A stretch of DNA of 64,000 nt from Periplaneta americana (GCF_040183065.1 NC_091127.1:22861891-22925890), one strand, 5' to 3'. Shown: positions 43,300 through 54,846, counted from the stretch's first letter. A program made the numbers and translations. Notes: generated by a model from the sequence alone, not told the origin.

Positions 43300-43845
43300 T
43301 GAAGAAAAACCACGAACGCTTACCTAGTCACTCTCCTTTGAAATGTTGCAGGAAATACAAATAACAGTACACAGGGCATATACACACGTTCCTTTAGCCA
43401 CCCCCATAGAAAAAAGTCACATGCAGTCATATCGGGTGACCTTGGTGGCCATGTCATGAAAAATCTGTCCCTTACTCCAGCACGTCCTATCCAACGATCA
43501 GACATCTCCGTATTCAGGTAAGCACGAACTGCATTGTGGAAATGTGGCGGAGCCCCAGCTTGCTGAAAGATGAAATCGTCATCGAGATCTTATCTAAGTT
43601 GAGGCACCAACCATTGCTCCAACATGTCCAGATATGAATGTCCAGTCACAGTAGCCTCAATGAAGAAAGATCCGTACAGTTTTCGTTGTGACAACGCGCA
43701 GAAAACATTCACCTTTGGTGAATCACGCTCATGTTCAATGATTCTGTGAGGTTTCTGTGTACCTCAAACACGACAGTTGTGCTTGTTAATTTTCCCACTC
43801 GTATGGAATGTCGCTTCGTCGCTGAAAATTAAGCGGCTGAATAAC
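43300..43845 (-). pseudogene. Decayed DDE transposase (IS630/Tc1/mariner-type)
   Basis: The minus strand reads RLIFSDEATFHTSGKINKHN (first catalytic Asp in SDEATF), PHRIIEHERDSPKVNVFCAL, KLYGSFFIEATVTGHSYLDM, then DFIFQQAGAPPHFHNAVRAY, where the second catalytic Asp of QQDGAPPHF is replaced by Ala. RWIGRAGVRDRFFMTWPPRS and PDMTACDFFLWG cover the third acidic site. Stops follow RV (after NCRV) and QLR. Upstream HTH domains and TIRs are not identified. Same broad superfamily as 26328-26990 but a distinct branch. Confidence 0.78.
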
Positions 43846-45440
43846 TTTGAGAGTTTGACTTTAAACTGACGTGTGTTTGAAAGTGCTATCATTAGTAGTT
43901 TTTGTGTAATAAAATATTAAAAGTATTACCGGACTTTTGATATGTCCTGTATATAATGATAGTACTTCGCACACTAAATGTGTTAAGTATCTTAACGGTT
44001 TTAATTAAATGCATAAACACACGCAACTCCTATACATAATTATAGTCACTAAGGGTGATTTGGCTAGCCTGCGCTACGAGCGTGCTAAACTAGCCCCGGT
44101 TATCGACTGGTTACTTGTACGGGATTCATATAGTATCATATCGCTAACACTGGTTTATGAATACGAAAAACGTTAGTTCGCTGATCATCCACCGGAAGCC
44201 CTCGCTAAGAATGTCTATGAATACACAATTTTAGTACTGATGCATGCATAGAAGTCTTTCACATAATATTGTACACACTGAACTCTAACATACAGATTTT
44301 ACAAGTACCGGTACTGTATACTTTTCTCCTACATAACAGCTCGATATATGAACTGACTGAGAAGTAAAATTAGTTAGAATGAAGAACAAAGTCTGTCAAA
44401 ATCACAGCTGTTTGTCGGTTTAAAGGACTGCAGCTCCACGCACGCTCTGATCTCTTTAAATTCGTTCTGGGAGGCTTTAAATTGTCATAGGACCAAAATA
44501 AGCACTGATTTAGAAAACTGAAACATTTTATTTTTAGAGTTAAGAACAAAATTTCCATTTTTAATGTTCTTTTTTTTTTCGTTATTTTAATCGACCCTTA
44601 GCCTTAAATCAAAATGCAGTATACATAGAAATGTTGATTGCACACGTGCAATGGCCCTACCACTTCTATTTCTGTCCGAAACAAGCCATTTTAATATTTA
44701 TGTCAATCTTAAAAATGAACAACGCATTATGAGCTCGCTTTAAATAAAATTTTATCACTTGTAATCTTTCATAAATGAATCTAAAGCTCACTGATCCAAT
44801 ATTCCTACGTAAATCTCTGAGTCAGTATTGTTTAATAGGAATTAGATAGGGACGTTCGACAAGGATCCAGCTCAAACGGACGGAAATACGAGCTGCAATC
44901 GATGTTTGCATAGTTCGGAATCAAACTACATTTGTCCCATCCTGCAGTGTTGAAGTCACGACTTCAATTTCCGTTTGCTGAAATAAAAGATACTTGTAGT
45001 AGTCCGTTGGCTGATGCATTTTCAATGCTATTTCCTATGGCAGTCAATCAGAAACAGTTCCAGACCAAGTGGACCGAGAGATCGTGCAACGTCAAATGCT
45101 TGTCGCTCAGAGTGGATGTGACGAGGCTTTTCTGCTCAACGTGGGAGGGCACAGGGCTGTTAAAAGACTCGTGTTTTAGAAAACAGTTAATTATTTCTAT
45201 TGTTTTAAAGAAAGTTTAACTTAAATTGCTTAGTGAACAATACATTCTCTGAGGCTATGAAATAGTCCTCTTCTACTTTTTAAGGTATGCACCGTCCATT
45301 CTAGCTAGATCTTCTGCTTTTCGTGCTGGAGATCTAAGTTCAGTCCCTCTTCAGGGCTGTGTAATTACGTTGGGATGTTCTTCGTACTGACGCCTCTTAT
45401 TACACAGTTCGGTTTTTTTTTTTCAGAATTTTTTTTTAAA
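43846..45440. other. Unassigned stretch
   Basis: No repeat family or convincing frame. The 95-codon plus frame at 44932-45219 shows no motif I recognise. Confidence 0.3.
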
Positions 45441-45460
45441 TAATTTCGAGGGAAAAATTG

Positions 45461-45532
45461 TTCCGGAGCCGGGTATCGAACCCGGGACCTTTGGTTTAAC
45501 GTACCAACGCTCTACCACTGAGCTACCCGGGA
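45461..45532 (-). other. tRNA-like module (GTT anticodon position), left arm
   Basis: On the minus strand: A box TAGCTCAGTGG, B box GGTTCGATACC. The cloverleaf folds, but with a 4:69 C-C mismatch, and the anticodon loop ACGTTAA has C at position 33. Anticodon position would read GTT (Asn). Treated as tRNA-derived repeat, not a working gene. Confidence 0.65.
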
Positions 45533-45816
45533 ACTCTAACCGACATCGATCCAATTTTTCCCTCTATATCCACAGCCCTCAAAGTGGGCTGACAACCGTC
45601 AAGCAACCAACTTCGAGTGCACACTAAAATCAACTTTACAGGGAGTTATACTTGAAATCCTGATTTGCATAATACACGTCACTGTTCGTTAACAGAAAAC
45701 CACAATTTAAGTCACACGGAGTTAGTGTGCACTCGAAGTTGGTTGCTTGACGGTTGTCAGCCCACTTTGAGGTCTGTGGATATAGAGGGAAAAATTGGAT
45801 CGGTGTCGGTTAGAGT

Positions 45817-45888
45817 TCCCGGGTAGCTCAGTGGTAGAGCGTTGGTACGTTAAACCAAAGGTCCCGGGTTCGATACCCGACTCCGGAA
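45817..45888 (+). other. tRNA-like module, right arm
   Basis: Inverse partner of 45461-45532 with the same boxes and loop. Confidence 0.65.
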
Positions 45889-45910
45889 CAATTTTTCCCT
45901 CGAAATTATT

Positions 45911-46180
45911 CAAATCAACTTTACAGGGAGTTATACCTGAAATCTTGATTTGCATAATACACGTCACTGTTCGTTAACAGAAAACCACAATTTAAGTCAC
46001 ACGGAGTTAGTGTGCACTCGAAGTTGGTTGCTTGACGGTTGCAAGCCCACTTTGAGGTCTGTGGATATAGAGGGAAAAATTGGATCGGTGTCGGTTAGAG
46101 TTCCCGGGTAGCTCAGTGGTAGAGCGTTGGTACGTTAAACCAAAGGTCCCGGATTCGATACCCGGCTCCGGAACAAATCA
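45911..46180 (+). repeat. Tandem copy of the tRNA-like unit (285-bp period)
   Basis: Direct repeat of 45627-45895, beginning AAATCAACTTTACAGGGAGT. Contains a third module at 46102-46173, whose B box reads GGATTCGATACC. It lies directly beside the palindrome, as a right-hand tandem copy. Confidence 0.88.
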
Positions 46181-46312
46181 TTATTTTTTTAAGTTTTCAA
46201 CAATTGTAAGGTGAATATCGTGCGATCCCATGGCGAATCATTGAACTTTTCTTACGAAATACCATCTTTCAATCACCAATTTCATCGATGCTAGATAACC
46301 TCACAGTTGATA

Positions 46313-48469
46313 GAGGAACTTTGGGTATTATGGAATATCATTTTTATTTTTGTTAAGCATCTAAATATTATTCACACAAAATTAATGATTTGCTTGACTT
46401 CTTTTTAATTGTTTTTCATGGATCAACTGAATAAATTAAATTTACGTTACGTAAATAACAACCAATACTAAAAAAATGTACATTTATCGGGTAATATGGA
46501 ATACAACAATTTTTACCTGGTAATGTTGGCTTTTATTTAAACCACTTTCTAAAAATGTATAGTCGGACAGGCCTAAAACTCTAACGGTCTTACTAATAGA
46601 AACTGTATATACAGACGTTTAACTGTCTCATACTTATACAATGAGTAGCTTGTTTATAAGTCGTGTGTAAATTTCTTACTAATAATCACTACATACGTCG
46701 TGTATAACAGTATAACTGTTACACAGCTACGTCATAGTTTCGTCATTACTTCGTTACGAAAGGTAATAGAATATCCGAGGTTCTCTACTGGATCCGGTAG
46801 AGCGCTCTAGTGTGGCGTGTTAAATATCGATAGTACAACTGTCTCTAATCGATTACCACACTACATTTTGGTCAAAGAGTACAAGCTACAGCAATATTAT
46901 TCTAATAATTCTATGATCTTTGGTTTGTTCTTCTGTGGTTACAAGGTAAACATCATCATAAAATGACAGTCGATACGAACAGCTGTTAAAGGGGCGGCCA
47001 TTTTTTCCCTATATACAACGCTTAAACAAGGGGTTTCGTGTATATAACTACTGCAAAGCAATTCCCATTGTATAGTTACAGCCTGTTTATACGTCCATAG
47101 CTTATTCATGGTTTATTAGTAACGTTTTCTGTCTCAACTCTGCATAAGTCTCGTATAAAAATTATACACAGTTTATTACTAAGACTGTAAATGACTACTT
47201 CAAATGATCAAAAAGAAAATTGACGGACAAAATGTAATCCAAACCAAATGCAGTGATTTAATTTCAACATAAATAGTCAATGTTCGTTTCCGGTAATAGA
47301 GACTCTGACAACAGGAGTATTTCTGTATATGTAAAAATACTCATTTTGCAGTTAATAGGCCTATGAGACATACGGTTATAATTGAGGGCAATATGGAATA
47401 CTTGTATTCCATATTATCCGATTGCCAGTTTGTAAAATAAACTTCAACAAGATCGCGGAAAAATGTAAACACGTAAAGTCACTGAAATAACAGAGATTAA
47501 CTATTTCATTACATGGCGCATCTCGTTAAATTGTTTATGCTCGACCATGCCGAAATGGAGTAATTATACACCTGGTAGTAGTCCTTTAATGCATGTCATT
47601 AAAGTACACCTACTCATTAAAGTACAGGTGTTGAGCCAATGACAACTCAGCTTACAGGTGTTCAGCCAATGACAACTCAGCTTACAGGTGTTCAGCCAAT
47701 GACAAGTCAGCTTTGTACCGTTATAAAATCGCAAGTATCGATTATTCTCGGATATGCAATCGAAAGAAAATTAGCGGAAAGTCACGGAGGCTGGAAATCC
47801 AATACTGTCGCAGAAGGTTATGTTCTGTTACTATAATAATTAGCGTTAATTGTAAATAATATTCAAATAAATTCAATTTGTCATCTCGTTTTTCAATGTC
47901 GAATTCAATAATCAAGGTTATATCAAGTTTAACGGGATTACATCAAGGTCAATGACATTATTGTTCCTCGGAAAAAATCAATACTTTCGCGTCTGCACGC
48001 ATCTCACAATTGACGACCTAGAACAAATAAAATGTATACATCTGAATAATTTCAAGTTAGAATTATGGTCGAGCATAAAAAGTCGTATGATACTCGCCTA
48101 TAAAGGTAATTAAGAAGGTCGTATGAAAATTATGAAACTCGCTTGCGCTCGTTTCATAAAATCCAAACTCGCTTCTTAGGCTTAATTATTATCATTATAG
48201 GCTCGTTGCATAATGTACTAATATCACATGCACATTAGGCCTAATAACCATCAATTAATATCAAATTAACTGTAAAAGTTTTAGAAAACAACATAACATA
48301 GAATTGATTACTAACAAGTTGTCACTAATTCAACTCGAGACTGCAACCGTAGCGCCAGAAGGATTGTATGAAGTAATTTTCGTGGTTTCCGGTAGGTTAT
48401 CACAAATTACAGAAATGTAACATCACTATTCTATGTTATCCGAATATTCCATAATACCCGAAGCTCCTC
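46313..48469. mobile_element. TA-flanked TIR element, 2.16 kb
   Basis: Left end GAGGAACTTTGGGTATTATG, right end (reversed) GAGGAGCTTCGGGTATTATG, each next to TA (46311-46312, 48470-48471). A TGGAATAT-type motif recurs inside. A perfect hairpin of 12-bp arms (AATATGGAATAC) lies at 47390-47415. No transposase was read. It encloses repeat D1 copy 1, which is probably a later guest. Confidence 0.7.
47537..48232 (+). repeat. Repeat D1, copy 1, with terminal hairpin and a 30-bp triplication
   Basis: Starts ATGCTCGACCAT; the inverse ATGGTCGAGCAT is at 48065-48076. Then an imperfect hairpin at 48096-48202, arms about 45 bp (GCCTATAAAGGTAATTAAG and its inverse). Ends GCATAATGTACTAATAT. CAGGTGTTSAGCCAATGACA occurs three times at 30-bp spacing (47625-47713) in this copy only. 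Confidence 0.85.
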
Positions 48470-49121
48470 TAGAGGGTCCTTAAATAACCAATTAAAAATA
48501 ATTGCATTCATACAACAAGGAAAGTTAAAAAACTCGAAATCAATTTGTTCATCACAAGCCTATTTTTAATTTGATCTGAAGTACAAACACGCGTTTTACC
48601 TCGTGGGTATATCACGATATATTTATTCAATAGGGTTTAACACTTAGTTTTATCTGACACAGTTTTACAGCTAATCAGTTAGTGTCTCATATGTTATAAA
48701 TCAATTTGAGTGTCCTTCAACTTCAGATTATTTTGTGGAGATTTGGAGATAAGTTCCTGAGGTATCGAGTTCTATTGTGTTCCTAAAGTCTGCATGTGGT
48801 GAGAAGATGTATAGTGTCTGGTTGTCTTCGCGTGAAGAGTATGTGGAAAGCGTTTTGCCGATTTTATGCAAACAATGCTGGAATTTTCCATGATTGGTTA
48901 GAAATTGAGACAAAATAAATGTCGGGAGGTTATAAAACAATAAAATTAAATACATAAAAATTTGTATGGGATTTACAGTTTGGGTTTAAAGATGTTTAAC
49001 ACTTTTTAATCTGTAATTTATTCACTCTCAATATTTTATTTTGTTCGTATTGGAATCCCTTCCTGAGCACGATTCTTACTCATTCAGTAGTGGGCTAGTT
49101 TATGTTTTATATTATACTAGC
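48470..49121. other. Unassigned stretch
   Basis: No repeat or frame I can support. Confidence 0.3.
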
Positions 49122-50314
49122 CGTACCCGTGCGCTCCGCTGCACCCGTTAGAAATAAATATAAAGTAATTACATAATTAAAATAGGACATTTGATCCAAG
49201 GAACATTCGTGTTTCATAGAAGAATAAATCGTTTAATATGTTACTTAATTTAAATTGCATCCAAATAATTAAAATGCGATCATTTTGATCCAGAGACCAC
49301 TCATTGGCGCAATGACAATTCCTTTAACATGTTTCTAAATTTTATTACATGCAACCATAGTTTAATGAACATTGACATCATTTAGATTTAATGTGTATAT
49401 TTTATTTTACTTGTTATAGGTTTCCATTGAATTATGGTAATAACTTAATTTTAACCCTTGTTTTCTACGTATTCAGTAAATGGTGTTTGGCCCACTATGG
49501 TTCTCAACCCTTCAAATAACTTAAATTATATTATATAATATTACTTATATTATATTATATTATATTATATTATATTATATTATATTATATTATATTATAT
49601 TATATTATATTATATTATATTATATTATATTAGAAGTTACTGTAATAACATTATAGCATTATGTCCATCTAGAGAAACTACACTTTCCGATGGTGAAATA
49701 ATAATTAATTATACAAATCGGTTAATTTAGCTTCCGATATTACTTCATACAAACACAGAAACATTCTCTGCAGGCTATCTTTCATAGCTTTCAATTGTTG
49801 CTGTCCAAGGCCCCTTATAGACGAAGTCATTTGTTTTTTATTTCATTAAACGGCATTAGATGGCAGTTATTTTAACTTTAAAACTCATTTATCACATTAA
49901 ATATCAGTCCTATCAAAATTTTTCAAGGAATAAAACTTATCGCAAATTATTTTTCAAGAAACTTTTGTTATGTAACAATTTTCACAAAAATCAATAATAA
50001 GCGAGATATTTCGATTTATTTAATTCAGGCCCTCTTATAACCCCCCTTTTAAATAATGTATTTGAATGCCATATAGCCTAAAATCTAAGTTGCAACGAAC
50101 ATAATTTATATTCCAATTTTCATCGAAATCGGTTCATCCATTATCGCGTGAAAAGGTAACAAACATACATACAGACAGACAGACAGACAAACAAAAATGT
50201 CAAAAAAGCGATTTTCGGTTTCAGGGTGGTTAATTATATATGTTAGGACGAATTATTTTCGAAAAATCGAAAATTACCAGAAAAAATTCGGCTACAGATT
50301 TATTATTAGTATAG
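49122..50314. repeat. Interspersed insect repeat (ACTAGCCGTACCCG type) with internal (ATATT)n
   Basis: Left end ACTAGCCGTACCCGTGCGCT; right part ATCGGTTCATCC, (CAGA)n at 50172-50190, GCGATTTTCGGTTTCAGGGT and the end AGTATAGAT. The same right part occurs at 26115-26290. This start and end is common in insect genomes, but I cannot name the class. A pentanucleotide tract sits at 49545-49632. Confidence 0.65.
49545..49632. repeat. (ATATT)n pentanucleotide microsatellite
   Basis: About 17 near-perfect TATAT-T units, with variant units at the left. Confidence 0.94.
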
Positions 50315-50411
50315 ATTATATTATATTATATTATATTATATTATATTATATTATATTATATTATATTATATTATATTATATTATATTATATTATATTATA
50401 TTATATTATAT
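50315..50411. repeat. (ATATT)n pentanucleotide microsatellite
   Basis: About 19 uninterrupted units lying exactly between the end of the 49122 repeat and the start of D1 copy 2. Confidence 0.95.
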
Positions 50412-51020
50412 GCTCGACCATGCCGAAATGTAGTAATTATACAGCTGGTAGCAGTCCTTTAATGGACCTCATTAAAGTACACCTATTCATTAAAGTTCAG
50501 GTTTTCGATTATTGTAGGATATGCAATCGAAAGACGAGGGAAACGTCACGGAGGCTGGAAATCCAATACTGTCGCAGAAGGTTATGTTCTGTTACTATAA
50601 TAGTTAGCGTTAATTGTAAATAATATTCAAATAAATTCAATTTGTCATCTCGTTTTTCAATTCTAAATCAATTTCCAGGTTATATCAAAATTAGTTCATG
50701 TTATTCTATATATTATATCAAGGTCAATGACATTATTGTTCCTCGGAAAAAATCAATACTTTCGCGTCTGCGCACATCTCACAATATACGAGTTATGCAC
50801 AAGGTCACTTCCGATCTTCAGTCAGATACAAATAAAATGAATACTTCTGATTAATTTCAAGTTAGAAATATGGTCGAGCATAAAAAGTCGTATGAAACTT
50901 GCCTATAATGGTAATTAAGACGCTCGTATGAAAATTATGAAACGAGCTTGCGCTCGTTTCATAAACAAACATACTCGCGTCTTAATTACTATCATTATTG
51001 GCTATTGCATAATGTACTAA
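50410..51020 (+). repeat. Repeat D1, copy 2
   Basis: Starts ATGCTCGACCAT (50410-50421), with the inverse at 50870-50881. The hairpin is at 50901-51002, whose core has perfect 12-bp arms TATGAAACGAGC (50936-50947, 50952-50963) and a TTGC loop. Ends GCATAATGTACTAATAT, running into a third (ATATT)n. Lacks the 30-bp triplication of copy 1. Confidence 0.85.
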
Positions 51021-51075
51021 TATTATATTATATTATATTATATTATATTATATTATATTATATTATATTATATTA
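51020..51075. repeat. (ATATT)n pentanucleotide microsatellite
   Basis: About 11 units directly at the right end of D1 copy 2. 51076-51514 shows nothing further. Confidence 0.93.
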
Positions 51076-51516
51076 ACTTGTATTCATTTGTAATTTACTA
51101 GCACTAAAATAAATAAATAGATTTATTTCCTAGAGTGGATGTTAGAAAAGAATAATTGTAGGATCGTTTCAGGAATTCATTTTCTATAAAATCACAAAAT
51201 TGGTATAGCTTCAATGCACACGTTTGAATTCTGTTCAGACACAGCTAACTAGATACTAGATTATAGTTGGCTGTGGTTCATTCTTTACTTGCCGTTTGCT
51301 TGTATTATTGGCTGCATCGAGATTGTTCATTATAGCTATATAGAAGACTGAAGAGATACTTAATGAATAATTCAAGAAGGCGGAATAGAATCTACCGCGA
51401 GTAAATTCATTTACTTCAGCTTGCTTCGTGAAAGACAACGGCTGCTACTTGTTGGTTAAAATCCGTGATACATGGCTAGGAGTAAGCACCGGTATAGTAT
51501 CCTTCAACAGTAAATA

Positions 51517-52248
51517 CAGTAAAACCTCGTTAATACGCTCCCGCTTATAACGCTATGCCCTGAACATTTCATATTTATAATCCTGCATAATTTTATCTTC
51601 TTATAATGCTTCCAAGTCCCTCTTGTAGCGTTTTTTTTTTTGGATCAGAAATAAGTAAAAAAACAATTCCGTATGAATAGCGAAACTTGTAATATTTTAA
51701 AAGCGCGGTGAAGAAATATATTGCTATGAGTGTACTGAGTGTCATTGCACCATGAGTGCAAGAAAAAAATTTCAGCCTCTACCTGAAAAAAACCCTCCGG
51801 CGAGCATTGTCGGAAGTTCAAACGTTTTCCCTGTCAGTACATTCCTGTGCTTTCTGTAAAATTAGGCAGCCTTTGAATTCTGTGGAGTGTGCAGTTTGTT
51901 TGGTACTGAAAAATGTCAAAGTGGAAATCTCTGTCTCTAAGTGAAAAATTACATTAGTGTTGCTCCTAGCGATGTACCAAGTGTAGTTGTCTGTAGTTAC
52001 CTGAACCGCATAGAAAATGTTACCTGTACACACACGGCAAACAACAATCAAAGATTTTTTTTTTGAAATGTAATAGATTTCATTTGCTTTTTTAACTGTA
52101 ACTAATTCGCAATATAAAATGTTTCCTTTGAAGTGGTGTCTAAATTGTTTTTTCCATTTCATAAATCACTTCCCGTCTATTGCGCTGTCCCGCTTATAAC
52201 ACTTTAATGTCACAGTTCCTTGAAGAGTGTGTTAACGGGGTTATACTA
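51517..52248 (+). mobile_element. pogo/Tigger-like element, non-autonomous
   Basis: Left end CAGTAAAACCTCGTTAATAC, right end (reversed) TAGTATAACCCCGTTAACAC, with TA on both sides (51515-51516, 52249-52250). Subterminal CCGCTTATAAC occurs on both sides. An MSARKKFQPLPEKNPPAS frame at 51752 might be a scrap of a pogo N-terminus; the DDE domain is absent. The left TIR start is the classic pogo/Tigger type. Confidence 0.75.
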
Positions 52249-52519
52249 TATGTAGTAGACCTGCGTAGGAAGGAAGGATATCGAAAGTATATATCATATA
52301 CATGCTGTACTTTGATACTCGTTTTCTCGATTTTCCAATTTTCAACATTTTGTAACATCCAAAATGCTCTAATGAATGCAGTTTTTCTCCAATGTCAGTG
52401 AAATTTTGCACAGAAGTCCACAAAAGTAAGTGAAGTAAACTGACAGATGGGTTTTCTCCTGCTATTAAAAGTATTGAAATTACCATGTGTTGAGGATGTG
52501 ATAAGTTTTAAAAAGTCTA

Positions 52520-53245
52520 AAGTCAACACTAAGAGGGTAAATATTTTTGTGCGAGATCGTGCGTATTTGCTTGGTTTCCGCACAAAACCAATCCGCGGAA
52601 AGTCTAGAATTCCACATTCAGTATTCCCAACCTAACACACACAACAATTTCCCTCTTCTTACCGCTTAAGTGACATATTGATTTTACTGCTTTAGGCTTT
52701 TAACATATTATTTTTAGAGACGTTCAATATAGTAATAATTATAAATTGGAAACTTACCACTGCAATTTCACCTAAATTGCACTGTTAATTATTGTTTTTA
52801 AATATTTGCAAAAATTACGTAAACTCTATAACTCCACTGAAGTTACTGCATTCGTGATGCAAGTAACATTAAGGAAGCCGTGAAAAAATCAACAAGATTC
52901 CATAGACTTGGGGGGGGGGGGGGAAGACAGACGTATATCACGGCCTGCTGGAGTATAGTAAACACAGAAAACATTTTAAAGCAACAATGTTGAAGATTGA
53001 TATTTTTGTTTTACAAATTTGCCGTCATTGAACAGAAACCAAGATGGAGATTTCAGTGCAACTAATTAGAAATTCCTCTCTCCGGTATGTAATAAACGAT
53101 CTTCGTATAAAATAATGTACGATACACGAGAGGTATGTTTTCTTTCAATTCTTGGAAATTAAAAGAGCTCAACTACGTTTCGCTTTTTCAAACTTTTCCT
53201 CGAACATGAAAAGTTCAACATACCGCTCTTGTAACGCATATTACT
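52520..53245 (+). repeat. FB1 fold-back repeat, copy D
   Basis: Left end TATTTTTGTGCGAGATCGTG, right hairpin 53118-53238 with core GCTCAACTACGTTTCGC. The G run at 52911-52922 marks the same site as the C run in copy C. A block present in copies B and C (from ATATAAATAATATTG to TTTATAGAC) is missing here, replaced by a short junction near 52900. Confidence 0.85.
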
Positions 53246-53850
53246 ATTATCGAAAAGTAACTGCCAAAAATATATGAAAGGTATGTATCATATTTACATA
53301 CATCTGTCAGGGATAAATTAAATTATAAATTAAAAAAAAAAGAAGTAAACTTTGAAAATTGGGACAATTATAGATAATTCAGCAATGAAAAAAAAAAATA
53401 CAAAAATTAATTGTAAGTAAACTAATTGCAATATCAAAATGAAATTTTGTGTATTGCAAGTCCACATTGTAAGAAATATGTGATAAAGTTTTCAGATTTA
53501 ATTAGTGTAAAAATGTACAAATTAGAAATGTCACCAATCCACAGCCTTAAGCTGAATTTTATTGTAAACAGTTCTAGGATGATCGATTCGGTGTCACGCA
53601 AATATAATTGGTTCCCTTTCCCTTTTATTTTAGACGGAGATAATAATGAAAAGAGAATAGTGTAGAGAGTTATATGTTGGAGCATTAGTAACCGAAAACT
53701 AGTACCACGGACATTTTATCACGATAACTTGTCACACTCACAGTTGGTACCAGAGGAACTTGGTCATAGGTGCAATATGTATCAAAAGACGTTTTGTCAT
53801 AGGGAGGTCCGAGAAAAATCCGTACAAACTTTGGTCATGTCCACCATAAA
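53246..53850. other. Unassigned stretch
   Basis: Two overlapping opposite frames (53426-53665 and 53434-53685) without recognisable motifs. No TIR or SINE. Confidence 0.3.
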
Positions 53851-53852
53851 TA

Positions 53853-54846
53853 TGAGGGTGTTTCAAAAAGTAACAGCAAATTCACTCTATTATACGAAAT
53901 GAAAACTTAAGCATTTCTAACTCCAATAAGAGAAAATACATGCTTTGAGAAGATGTTGGCACTTCTAACAGATGGTACAAGCTGGCGCCAGCGTTTCTGG
54001 CGTGTGTCCTAGAGTATAGTGCCCAGTTTGTGAGCATGTTGCTAGTGCAGCTGGGAATGATACCACTTCTATACACGTCACATCAGCCGTTTGCCAAACA
54101 CAGTTGCCAGACTGACTACGGTGAGGGTAAGACACTAGCACTTAACGTTACCATTACTTATTTCACACGCCAAAAACGGTGACGCGGTCTGTAAAGCCTG
54201 ATGAATGGGAAGGACGATTTAAAAAAAAAGAGATGACGGCGCCATTGATTGTATGCATCATAAAAGAATAGCAAACAGTTATCAGATTTTTGTGGTTATA
54301 GGCCGTGAATCTTCGTGAAATTAATGTCGGAAAGGTATGGAGATAGCTTCATTAGCGAGAGGAGAGTGTACAATTGGTCAGATGCGTTTAAGTGCGGGCT
54401 ATGCCAATGTTTGACGAGCAACGCTATAGTCGTCCTAATACGACACAACTAAAAACATTTTTTTCAGCTGGAATAAATAGTCGGTGCAACAGTGTGATTT
54501 ATTTATTTTATTGGGTTATTTTACGACGCTGTATCAACATCTAGGTTATTTAGCGTCTGAATGAAATGAAGGTGATAATGCCGGTGAAATGAGTCCGGGC
54601 TCCAGCACCGAAAGTTACCCAGCATTTGCTCGTATTGGGTTGAGGGAAAACCCGGAAAAAACCTCAACCAGGTAACTTGTCCCGACCTAACCGTTACGCC
54701 ACAGGTGTGGACTGCAACAGTGTGAGAGATGTATTGAAAGGAGAGGAGATAATGTCGAAAATGATATATATATATATAATTTGTATCTCTAATTGAATTA
54801 TATGTTTCAAAAATTTAATTTGCTGTTACTTTCTGAAACACCTTCC
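53853..54846 (+). mobile_element. mariner-like element, deletion derivative with a nested SINE
   Basis: TIRs: left TGAGGGTGTTTCAAAAAGTA, right (reversed) GGAAGGTGTTTCAGAAAGTA, both running on into ACAGCAAATT. TA targets at 53851-53852 and 54847-54848. Near 54270-54430 the plus strand holds QTVIRFLW and YGDSFISERRVYNWSDAFK, the N-terminal helix-turn-helix region of a mariner transposase, with a frameshift between them. Beyond the SINE, RCIERRGDNVEND (from about 54727) is the mariner C-terminus. The catalytic core is missing, so it is an internally deleted copy. Confidence 0.82.
54498..54712 (-). mobile_element. SINE-B in the mariner element, B box deleted, 13-bp TSD
   Basis: TGCAACAGTGTGA at 54485-54497 and 54713-54725. 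On the minus strand the head CCACACCTGTGGCGTAACGG is joined directly to GGTCGGGACAAGTTACC; the B box and its surroundings present in other copies are missing. Confidence 0.93.

Larger units (their letters stand above)
45441..45908. repeat. Palindrome with two head-to-head tRNA-like modules (second family)
   Basis: The arms 45441-45627 and 45722-45908 are both 187 bp and differ at only two or three positions; the spacer is 94 bp. Outer ends TAATTTCGAGGGAAAAATTG, inner ends CTTCGAGTGCACACTAA. Each arm holds one tRNA-like module plus about 115 bp of family sequence. Confidence 0.93.

Noticed and set aside
45461-46173. tRNA-Asn(GTT) gene cluster
   Set aside because: The cloverleaf folds but has C33 and a C-C acceptor mismatch, and does not resemble insect tRNA-Asn. 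The copies are parts of a 285-bp repeat.
50197-50433. 78-codon frame with a repeating YYIIL peptide
   Set aside because: Produced by the (ATATT)n tract joined to the end of an interspersed repeat.
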